Shown piece after piece: positions 1 to 8,223 of a stretch of 22,517 nucleotides of DNA. This DNA is from Auxenochlorella pyrenoidosa (lineage: Eukaryota; Chlorophyta; Trebouxiophyceae; Chlorellales; Chlorellaceae): NCBI GenBank assembly GCA_001430745.1, contig KQ482030.1, positions 195,939 to 218,455 of the forward strand, read 5' to 3'. The position numbers and the translations under genes were made by a program. Below the pieces are notes generated by a model. That model had not been told where the DNA came from, did no database searches, and saw only the letters and a list, made by a program, of their open reading frames with translations. Each line of letters opens with the position of its first letter. The stretch's first letter is position 1.

Positions 1-306
1 CAGCCTGCGGGGCAAGGGCGGCGTCGCCTACCCCAAGCACGCGGGGCTGTGCCTCGAAACGCAGGGCTTCCCCAACGCCATCAACACGCCCAGCTTCCCC
101 ACAGGCAAGGGCCCACCGCCTCGCTGTTGAGCTGCGATTGCGCTGCACGACGGGCCCTTCAGGTGTCATACATGAGCTCTGCCTCCCCCTGCTGGTTGTA
201 CTGATTATGCAGGCGGGTCTGCCGGCCAGGCATCGTGCCAGCTCATCGGAGCTGCTGCTCCGGCCCACCGCCCCACTCAGCAGCGCCGCCGACCCTGGCC
301 TCCACC

Positions 307-338
<32 letters not shown>

Positions 339-423
339 CACCCCTCAACCCCACCCTGCAGTGGTGCTGCGGCCCGGGGAGGAGTACAGGCACACTGTCG
401 TCTACCAATTCTTCAACCGATGA
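1..423 (+). CDS. Aldose 1-epimerase (galactose mutarotase), C-terminal part
   Basis: This is the 3' end of a gene entering from the left edge. Two exons are visible: 1-104 (codons begin at position 2) and 362-423, ending in TGA at 421-423. The first reads [19 protein letters not shown], the conserved C-terminal segment of cytosolic aldose 1-epimerases. The second reads [17 protein letters not shown], the family's final beta-strand segment ending in the typical Y.F. The enzyme interconverts alpha and beta anomers of glucose or galactose and feeds sugar catabolism. The intron 105-361 starts with GCAAGG, a GC donor following ACAG, and ends in CTGCAG; only this junction keeps the frame, since reading through hits a stop at 127-129. 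The N-terminal catalytic histidines lie outside the window. The stop codon sits inside a 28-bp tandem duplication. Confidence 0.9.
310..338. repeat. (AC)n microsatellite in epimerase intron
   Basis: An uninterrupted AC dinucleotide run lies about 20 bp upstream of the acceptor of the last epimerase intron. It may form part of a weak pyrimidine/CA-rich acceptor context. Confidence 0.95.
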
Positions 424-464
424 TGGGAGCAAGGGCTTCTTCAACCGATGATGGGAGCGAGGGC
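409..464. repeat. 28-bp tandem duplication across the epimerase stop codon
   Basis: Units 409-436 and 437-464 are identical except for one A/G difference. The unit contains the last four codons of the epimerase (F, F, N, R), the TGA stop and 16 bp of 3'UTR, so the second copy repeats the coding end and the stop in the 3'UTR. Confidence 0.95.
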
Positions 465-500
465 AATGGGGAGCATACGACTACGCGCTACACTTGCCCG

Positions 501-505
501 TGTAA
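501..505 (+). terminator. Candidate TGTAA polyadenylation signal (epimerase)
   Basis: TGTAA, the usual chlorophyte poly(A) signal, occurs 78 bp after the epimerase stop codon on the coding strand. Confidence 0.5.
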
Positions 506-560
506 TCCCAGCGCGGAGCCCGAGTCCGAGCGTGTCGCACCAGGCACGAATTTCATTTGC

Positions 561-565
561 TTACA
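561..565 (-). terminator. Candidate TGTAA polyadenylation signal (IPC synthase)
   Basis: TTACA on the plus strand is TGTAA on the minus strand, about 495 bp beyond the IPC synthase stop. It is 56 bp from the opposing signal at 501-505, so the two transcripts would nearly abut without overlapping. Confidence 0.35.
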
Positions 566-1059
566 GCAGGCATCAGATGGGGGCTGTCATGGTCAGCCCT
601 GTAAGGTCCATCAATCAGTATCACACGGCCAGGGCAGGCATGTCAGTGAGCGAGCGAAGTGTAGGCGAGAGGAGCAGAGCGCGCGAGGAGCATGGCGACA
701 GGTAAGCAGGGTCGACAATTGTCTGTGGGTTGCAAGATGGACAAGGTAGCATGTTGGTGCGGAAAACATCAATTGTGTGGCGGCAGGCCCAGGTTGCACT
801 TGGCCACTTCATCACAGCAGGCTGGGCAGCAGCATTGTTGGAGTGGTGAAATGGTATGCGCAGGGCAAGCGCCGGGAAAATCAAGCTTGGTGGTTGTGTT
901 TCGTGAATAATGCCTTAGCCTTTGGCGGGCGGCCGCAGCAGGCGGGCCGGCTGCCTCTGCTGCAGCGCGCACGCACTGCGCGGCGCCATTGTCATCCCGG
1001 CTGCAGGTGCGGCCGGGCAAACGTGGCGCCCAGCTGAACAGCGGCGGCGGCGGGCCGGC

Positions 1060-2872
1060 TCATCCCAGGCTGCTGCCGTTGTGGTCCTCCTGCGAAAGCA
1101 CCGGCTCCTGGCTCTCGGTGCGGCGGTGCACGCCGCCGCCGCTGCCGGGCCGCGCGGCGGCAGCGCCCTGGGCCATGCGGCGCTGCAGGTCGGCCAGCGT
1201 GCTCAGCGCCGACCGCACGGGGCTGCCAGGCTGGCTGCTGCCCGCGTGGGCAGAGCTGGTCCGCGCGCCAAGCTCAATGTCCAGCGTCACGGGCGCCTCG
1301 GCTGCAAGCCCCACCGCCGCCTTGCCGGCCTCGTCCACCGTCGCCGCCTCCATCGCACTCTCCCGCGCGCGGCTGCTGGCCGACGGCCCGAGCTTGCTGC
1401 TGTCGCCGCCGCTGTGCGCGCTGCCGTTGGCCGTGCGCATGGTGGCGGCGCTGGCGTCGGGGCCCGCCACCGGCAGCGACAGCGACAGGCTCACAATGCC
1501 GCGGTTGTCGGCAGTGGCGCAGTCGTCGCGCAGCGTGGTCCAGTGCCGGCGGTAATGGAAGAAGACAAGTGGGACGACGTAACTGCATGGGGGGGAGCAA
1601 CCGGGGCGGCACGCACTGATGTCAACAGCTGCACCTTGAGGCGTGACAAGCAGAGCGGCAGCGGTGCACTGGGCTCCCAGCACCAAGCTCCGGCAAACAA
1701 TGCGCAGGCAGATCCCAGGGAGTGAGCAGTGCCCCAGCAGGCGCCCACCTTGCCACGATGACATCAACAGTATAACTGCAGGAGCGGGCGGGACAAGCAG
1801 GGCGCTGCGATCAGCACTTTGAGGCTGTCACGGCTTTGCGGCTGCTGACGGGCGCGGGTGGCAGCGCGGGTGGTAGCGCAGCCTGCTGCTGGCACTCGCG
1901 CCCCAGCAGACGCTGCGCTGCATTGGCCCCAGGCACACAGCCGTCACAGGGCCCGCCATGATCCCGTGCATTCATTCATTCGTTCCGTTGTTCACTCCCA
2001 CGCATGCCGCTGCCCCCATCCCCCACCCCCCGGCTCACTGCTTGCGCGAAGCGATGATGCACAGCCCGGTGGCGCAGGTGTAGGCAAACCACAGTCCCTT
2101 GAGCAGCAGGGAGTGGCCCAGCACGGCGTAGGTCCAGGTGAAGGTGAGCAAAAAGGTGAGGTGGGAGGAGAAGATGAGGTCTGCAGCAGGGCAATAGGAA
2201 AGGGAGTGTGAGACTTTGCCAAAGCCTGTGTCACAGTGCCAAAGCCTGTGTCACAGTGCCAAAGCCCTTGTGCCGAAGCCCTTGTGCCGTGTGCAGGCAG
2301 CAATTACAAAAGCGCACCGCCGCAGCCCTTGGAGGCCTGGCGGGACACGTTGACGATGATGACCTGCCACCACTGCGGGGGGCAAACAGAGGGGGTGGTG
2401 CGTGTGTGTGTGTGTGTGTGCCCGGTGGCGGCGCGAACAGTAGGCGCCCAGGGGGGCCCCGCGTTCATCGCGTTTGTGTGTGTGTGTGTGTGTGTGTGTA
2501 AGCGCAGGGGCCACGTACACTGGGTCGCGGCGTGGCGGAACAAGCAATTTATAAGAGGCGGTGGCGTGAAGGGGGGCCCCAGGGGCCGCGTCAGGTGCAG
2601 CACCGCCCGGTGAGTGCTGGGCAGCAGCGTGCAGCGGGCAGCGCTGCGCTGGGGGGCAGTCCAGCCGGGTGGCAGCTCACCACTGGCCAGGGCACGTTGG
2701 AGGTGGGCTCGGGGGCGCGGCAGTGCGGCGCGGGGGCGGGGATCTGGGTGGACAGGAAGGTGAGGATGCGCAGCACCTGGCAGCTCACCAGGATGACGAG
2801 CACCTGCAGGGGCAGGGGGCGCGGCAGCAGCGGCACACAAGGGGTGGGGCACAACTTGAGCAAGCAGGCGGG

Positions 2873-2916
<44 letters not shown>

Positions 2917-3803
2917 CTGCACGTGGAGGCTGAAGGCTGGCTGCACTGCACAGGTGGCCGGGACGAGCCGCGATGGCTGTCAAGGGCGGCGGCTTGGGAT
3001 ACAGCCCGCTGCGAGGCTGGCGCTGCAGGGGGCAATAGACACGAACGGGGCCCAAGCCCCCCTCCCTCCCACACCCCACACCCCACACACACCACGACAC
3101 CACCCTCGACGCACCCGCTTGAGCACCACCACAGAGTGGAAGCTCTTGCGCCGCGTGGCAAAGGGCGAGAAGAGCCAGAGGAAGAAGGCGGCAAAGCCGC
3201 AGTACACCATGACCTCTGACACCGCATCCACATCCAGGTATGGCAGCGCCTCAAAGCCCAGGTCGTGCAGCGTGGTGTTGTCCTCCGGCAGGGGGGTGTG
3301 CATGTAGTCTGCGGGCGGGCGCGGGCGGCGCACATTAATTTGTTCGACAGACATTGATCTGTCGGCAGACAGCAGGCAAAGTGCAAGGCAGGGAGCAGCC
3401 GCGGCAGCGCGGCGCGCGGCCGGCAGCCCCACGGGAGGCGCGCCCCGCCCCGTCCTGCTCACAGGCCATGCCGGTGAAGATGGCATGGATGTACTGGAAG
3501 ACGAGGCCGGCAATGATCACCCAGAAGCGCCGCTTGAACAGCGGCCACTCGGCCCAGAACTCGGCCACGCCGCGGCGCCACAGCTGGCGGCTGTAGAAGC
3601 CCACGCGCCGCCAGCCTGCGGGTGCACAAGGTGCGCTGCCATGTGTTGGTAGCAGAGGAGCACGCTGTCCAAACCGCATGCCAAAAATGCTGGGGTTGCA
3701 CGTGCTGGCGGCAGCGGCGGCTGCTAGAGTGCTGCAACTTGCTGCCAGCCCATTCCCAGCCCCTACCTGCCGGCGGCTTCTCTGCCGAGCCCAGCGCCTC
3801 CAT
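1060..3803 (-). CDS. IPCS: Inositol phosphorylceramide synthase (plant/SMS-like family)
   Basis: Eight exons give 417 residues: 3803-3767, 3615-3463, 3308-3115, 2803-2681, 2372-2318, 2180-2039, 1775-1749 and 1582-1060. The enzyme moves phosphoinositol from phosphatidylinositol onto ceramide in Golgi/ER membranes. The sequence follows Arabidopsis IPCS closely: an early FWVIIAGLVFQYIHAIFTGM helix, TTLHDLGFEALPYLD, a hydrophobic FAAFFLWLFSPF helix, and CQVLRILTFLSTQIP followed by HCR. Motif D3 is CGDLIFSSH (H194) and motif D4 is HYTVDV (H235, D239); these three residues form the family's catalytic triad. About six membrane helices are expected. After residue 250 a Ser/Ala/Gly-rich tail of roughly 165 residues extends well beyond the length of plant homologues. 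The ATG at 3803 gives a short N-terminus (MEALGSAEKPPAG) and fits the junction phase. All donors are GT. A 27-nt microexon carries D239. A sphingomyelin-synthase activity cannot be excluded from sequence alone, but the plant-type motifs favour IPC synthase. Confidence 0.92.
2218..2290. repeat. Short tandem repeats in IPCS intron 5
   Basis: Two full copies and one partial copy of a 20-bp unit (GCCAAAGCCTGTGTCACAGT) are followed by two copies of a 14-bp derivative (AAGCCCTTGTGCCG). They lie between IPCS exons 5 and 6 and show no coding signal. Confidence 0.85.
2401..2499. repeat. Two (GT)n microsatellites in IPCS intron 4
   Basis: GT runs occupy about 2401-2420 and 2475-2499. On the transcribed (minus) strand they are CA runs within the intron between exons 4 and 5. 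Confidence 0.95.
2864..2917. repeat. (GGCA)n tetranucleotide repeat in IPCS intron 3
   Basis: About twelve GGCA units, with one early GGCG variant, lie upstream of the exon 4 acceptor. They read TGCC on the transcribed strand, adding a pyrimidine-rich stretch to the intron. Confidence 0.93.
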
Positions 3804-4220
3804 TATGCTGCTCCTGTACAGCGCGCTGGAGCTGCTGTAAGTCGGCGGCGCCCGGTGCGCGCGCAGCCAAGCTGTGAGGCGCTGCATTGCGACGGCAGAC
3901 TGCTCAGATGTCGCCAATTTCGCAGCCGAAGAGTTAAAGGGCGACAGGTTGGTCGCGGGCCCACGAAAGCAGTCTTCTCAGAAGTTCAAGCGGTCGCCAG
4001 GCCGCCCGAATTGGCGGTGGGGACAGGTGCAGAGCGACTGGAAAGGGGTCAAGCACGACTGCACACGATTGCATAGCCGGTTGGCTGAGTCTGGCAGGAG
4101 CTGCTGAGCGCGCTGCCTGGGAGCCGCCGCTCCCCATCACGTCAGCCTTAGCTACCCGTAGCCAGCTGTCTACCAGTTGGCAGACACAGTGGGGACTCAT
4201 GAAACAACAACTTGTAGGCA
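3804..4220. other. Intergenic region: IPCS 5' flank and sulfotransferase 3'UTR
   Basis: This 417-bp gap lies between two minus-strand genes in head-to-tail order. It should contain the sulfotransferase 3'UTR and the IPCS promoter and 5'UTR. I see no coding exon and no TGTAA on the minus strand here. Confidence 0.6.
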
Positions 4221-7200
4221 TCAGGCCATGCTGCCCGCTCCCTCATCCCCTCTGTCGCGCAGCCACTGCCGTGCCTGCTGCGCATGCAGCGCTTCTGCGT
4301 ACGCATACAGCCGCGCATCCAGGGCGTGCCGCCGCTCCAGCTCTGCCAGCACGGCTGGGGGCAGCTCTGCCGCGGCGTCCGACCCCGCGCGCGACCCCGC
4401 GCGATGCTCCTCCCACCCGGTGTGCCGCCAGCCAAACATGGCGCGCATCAGGGCCATGCTGGCGCCCGGCCGCTCCAGCAGCAGCACGGTAGAGAAGAGG
4501 TGCAGGCGCTGCTGGGCCAGGAGCAGGTCCGCCTCTGTCATGGGCCGGGAGCGCTGGTATAGGGCGCTGCGCCCCGCCAGCTCCCGCACCATCCAACTGC
4601 TGGCGGGCGGGCGAGAGGGGGTTGACGTGGGAAGTTGTGTGTGTGAGGGTGGGCGGGTGGGTGGGGGGCTGGCTTTGTGCATGGCAGCCCACGCTGCTGG
4701 CAGCGCCCAGGGCAGGGAGGGACATTTGCAGGCAGAGGAGCATGTGCTGGTGGGGTTGGTTTTCAATGAGCTTGCAGCCTACTTGTCAGGATAGGCGGCC
4801 AGCCACTGCTCCAGTGTGGCATTGGCGGGCGCTGTGTAGGCGTGGCACTCTGCTGCAGTTGAGGCAGCGAGTGGGGCAGGGGTGGGCCGGCCGTAGGTGC
4901 GCGGCTGCAGTTCAGCCGGCGTGCTATGCATTCTGAAGCCCTTGCCGGCTGCTCAAGAGGCATTCACATGCTGCACAATCACATCTCATCGCGTCTGGTC
5001 CTTGCTGAAACCCGCCTTCCCCATCCAGCAGCAGCCCCGCCCCCACCCCTACCCCTGGCACACCGACCTGGGCACTGCGGCCAGCGCTCAGTCATCAGCT
5101 GCCACCAGCGGTAGGACGACAGTACGCGGTCCAGAGGCCTGCGCAAGGAATCTGTGTTACAGTCACCCTGCATGGTAGGCCCTGGTGGACCGGAACAGGA
5201 GCAAGTAGGTGTGCCAGGCCACCGTTCTGCCCGGGCACGTAAACCCTAACCTGCGCAGCATGGTCACCCAGGCCACCGGAGCATCCAGGGCCACGATATC
5301 CGGCAGGGGACCCTCCGAGGCGACAAAGAGAAGGGGCGCGTAGTGCCGCGGCAGCGCGCGCAGCTGCGGGGGCGTCAGGAAGCCCAGCCAGCAGGCGCCG
5401 CCAAGCCAGTGCGCCTGCAGGCGGCGCCGGCTGTGGGGCAGCTCTGGGCGTGATGCCGCCCCCAGTGCACCTGCTGCTGCTGTCGCTGCCTGGCCTGATG
5501 TGCCAGCAGCACCATCAGCTGCCATGCTGCTGCTGGCGGGCGAGGAGCGCTGCACCACAAGTGCGCCACCGCTCCCCACTGCCGGGTGCGGCCCTAGGAA
5601 AGCCTCAAAGGGCACACAGTTGGTCGTCCAGTCGCTTCTGCTGGGCAGCAGGGGCGACTCTGCTGCGGTGTTGCGCTGCGCAAGCTCACACATTGTGCTG
5701 CCGCCAGCCTGCACGGCAGAAAGGGTCAAGGTGGGACGTTGTACAGCTGGATGCACGGTGCAATTCCCCTTCTGACATGAAAGTAGAACAGGTGTGCGCC
5801 AACCAGGGCAATGCAGGGATGGCCGCTTAGCTGCACGTCACCCGGCATGGCGCCTGCCTCGCCGAGCTGTCCTCCTACACCACGCTACACAGCCGGCAGG
5901 CACTCCCCCCGTGGCTGAGCCGTCACCTTGTGGACATGCTTGAAGAGCATCATTCCGCCGCCCTGCCTAACAGCCTCCACTGCTTTGCGCTGCACCGCAG
6001 TGAAGCGCTGCATGCACTCTGCATTGCTCAGTGGCCCCCAGCCGGTCGCCAGCTTGTCCACTGCCGTGCACCAGCTGCCCAGCAGGCGCTCTGTCCCACT
6101 CTCAGGCCTCTGCAGCTGTCCCTGAAGATGCGGCTGCCCTGTGGGCATGGCTTTGGGGGCTGTGTGCGCAGCAGGGCTTAACAGTGGTGGACACGCAGCC
6201 GCGTTGAGGAAGCTGTAATGCCTGCTGCCCTCCAGCGCGCGGCACAGCTCCTGCATACAGCACAGAGGGGCTATTCCCAGGGCAATGAAACAGGATTGCA
6301 GCACAAGAAAACGGCTCTGGGAGGAACCGTCTGGCTGGCATCTGGGCTGGTGAACTGCTGCTTTGCAACAGCTGCGCGCCCGCCTCCCAACAGCCCAACG
6401 GCTGTAGTTGCATTGGCACGCATGCTACACTCCCTCATGAGTTAAGCCCGAGCATGTGCGCACCCACTTGCCTCATGATTTGCCACCCAGTCCTCAACTG
6501 CATCCGGCCCCGCCTTTTGAAACTTGCCAGACAGCCGCAACCCGCCGCTGCTGCCGCCTGGCACGCCGATGAAGGCGGCTGCCCGCTGCGCTGTGCCAAC
6601 GGGGTCGGCCTGGAAATCCTCATACCACAGGGTCAGGGTGGGCCGCCCAAAGTATGCAGCAGCCTGCCGCAGCTGCCCGTTCACGCGATCGGTGTAGTTC
6701 AGCCAGCGAATGAGGGCGGGCACATCCACATGCAGCTTGCCTGCACCAGCAGCCAGGGCTGCGGCGTCGCCTTCACGGCTGCCGCTGCCCGCAACCTGGC
6801 CGCCAGACGCAGCTGCCTCACGTGCTTCTGCACGATAAGCCGTCACATGCGAATCGCTTGCTGCTTTGCTGCTGCCGCCGACTGCCGCCCTGCCGTCGCG
6901 CCGTGCCGTGAACTGGCTCACCCCAAGCTCCCGAGCCTTGTACCAGGACAGAGCCTCCTTCAGGGCGTTGCGCCGAAGCGTCAGAAGCACAGACACGTTG
7001 TGCCGGTGCAGCAGCGCGTTCACTGCGGCAGGGTCGAGGCCAGACATTGCAGTGTGTCCTCTGCTGCTGCTGCGCCCACTGCTGCTGCAATTGCTGCTGC
7101 TGCTGCTGCCATTGCTGCTGCCATTGCTGCCAGCACTGTCATCGCCGCTGGTACTGCTGGATGTGATGCCTTCCTCTCCATCTATGCATGCAGCAAGGCT

Positions 7201-8040
7201 GCCAGCCTCGCAGCCCTCCCCCACAAGGGCCGGCTCTGCAGCTGACACAAGGCTGTCTAGCACAGCTGCCTTATTGTCCACAATCGCTGAGCCAGCCCCT
7301 GAGATGCCCGCAAGGGGGTATGGCCGCAGCTTGAAGCCAGCCACGTGCTTGCCCTCCAGCTGCCCGGGGCGGCTCAGCTGCTTTCTGTCCACTCGCAGGC
7401 CGGGCACTGGCGGCAGCATGTCTGAGCGCCAGCGTGCCCACTCGGCTGCCTGCGCCCCGGGTGCGGGAAGGGCAAAGGTGGCCCCCAGGAATCCGAGCTT
7501 CTGCTCTGCGCTCAGTCCTGCCATATCAAGGGGCTCGAAGCCTGGCACGAACACGGCTGGGTGGGAGGCGAGCATGTCTGCCAGGGCCGAGGAGCCCTGC
7601 AGGCGGGACGGGGGGCGCAGCGAGCTTGCTCAGGGCAGGCGGCAGTTACTGCACCGCTCGGCAGGGTTCCAGCAGCTGTTGAGAACCAAGCTGCACACAG
7701 CAGCCCCCCTTGCCTGGTGACCGCTGAAGAACACGAGAAAGTTTTGCTGGGCCCGGTGTGCAGGTGCAGTGGGGGCGCTTCGCAGCTCCGCTGTTGCCTT
7801 TGCCGCCATGGCGGCAAAGGCCAGCGGCTGCGGGGCTGTGCGGTCACCGAGGCTGGCAGTGGCGATGCCAGCTCTCAGCCTGGACACCTCGGCATCCCCT
7901 CTTCCCCGGATATCCAAGGCTGCGCACACCATAACGGCTGCCAAAAGCGCAGCTATAGAGACACAGGCGCTGCGGCGGGCCGAGGGGCGGCGGCCGGCAG
8001 CGGCGCTGCCGACAAAGCCCTGAGGCTTCGCGGCGCCCAT
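4221..8040 (-). CDS. Tandem double-domain sulfotransferase, type II membrane protein
   Basis: Seven exons give 916 residues: 8040-7714, 7596-6472, 6250-5927, 5708-5251, 5138-5068, 4852-4783 and 4596-4221. A basic N-terminus and a helix at about 25-42 (CVSIAALLAAVMVCAAL) predict a Golgi type II protein. Domain 1 (about 100-500) resembles PAPS-dependent carbohydrate sulfotransferases: NFLVFFSGHQ joined to GSSALADMLASHP (5'-phosphosulfate loop), LRRNALKEALSWYKAREL (residues 316-327, 3'-phosphate site), then LTLWYEDFQADP and a C-terminal WVANHE. Domain 2 (about 580-916) resembles the HS2ST/Sulfotransfer_2 type: HVHK joined to AGGSTMCELAQRN, RRPLDRVLSSYRWW (744-757), and a final LDARLYAYAEAL. Introns 1 and 2 use GC donors (GCAAGG, GCAAGT). 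A Ser/Asn-rich insert (about 255-288) comes from a TGC repeat. The chosen ATG at 8040 precedes the membrane helix. The main alternative is two separate genes, but the HVHK/AGG motif is split exactly across the exon 3/4 junction, arguing for one. Confidence 0.8.
7061..7133. repeat. TGC-rich trinucleotide repeat encoding a Ser/Asn insert
   Basis: Imperfect CTG/TGC repeats lie inside sulfotransferase exon 2. Read on the minus strand they encode mostly serine with asparagine and glycine between the two halves of domain 1. This is a probable length-variable surface loop. Confidence 0.9.
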
Positions 8041-8223
8041 CTCTCCGGCTGATCGATTCGCCAAAATTGTTAGCCGATATGGAGAAGAATGAACGAGGGT
8101 CTAAATGTCGAACCCCAAGTCGCAGCAGGGTTCTGTCTCGGGGAGTGCAACATAGACAGGGCGGCCTCCCGCCTCGCTGTTTCGGTCTGGTTCTTCTGCG
8201 ATCGCGCCTCTCAACACATCATC
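8041..8223. promoter_or_regulatory. Divergent (bidirectional) promoter region
   Basis: Only 183 bp separate the start codon of the minus-strand sulfotransferase (8040) from that of the plus-strand 3'-phosphatase (8224). Both promoters and both 5'UTRs must lie here or overlap the opposite gene. The stretch is less GC-rich than its surroundings. I see no convincing TATA box. Confidence 0.6.

Larger units (their letters stand above)
424..1059. other. Convergent 3' intergenic region
   Basis: This is the gap between the stop codons of the plus-strand epimerase and the minus-strand IPC synthase. No open frame here resembles a known protein or shows exon-like structure. It holds the end of the 28-bp duplication and one candidate poly(A) signal for each strand (501-505 plus, 561-565 minus). 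It is best read as two 3'UTRs meeting tail to tail. Confidence 0.7.

Noticed and set aside
581..599. Inverted repeat GGGCTG/CAGCCC with a 7-base loop
   Set aside because: A six-base stem is expected by chance in GC-rich sequence, and there is no U tract or other sign of function.
922..1725. Plus-strand open frame of 267 codons
   Set aside because: It is antisense to the last IPC synthase exon and has no recognisable motif.
4221..5708. Separate second sulfotransferase gene starting near 5756
   Set aside because: The ATG near 5756 lies in the pyrimidine-rich intron before a perfect acceptor, and the domain's own HVHK half-motif is in the upstream exon. A single gene fits better, though transcript evidence is needed.
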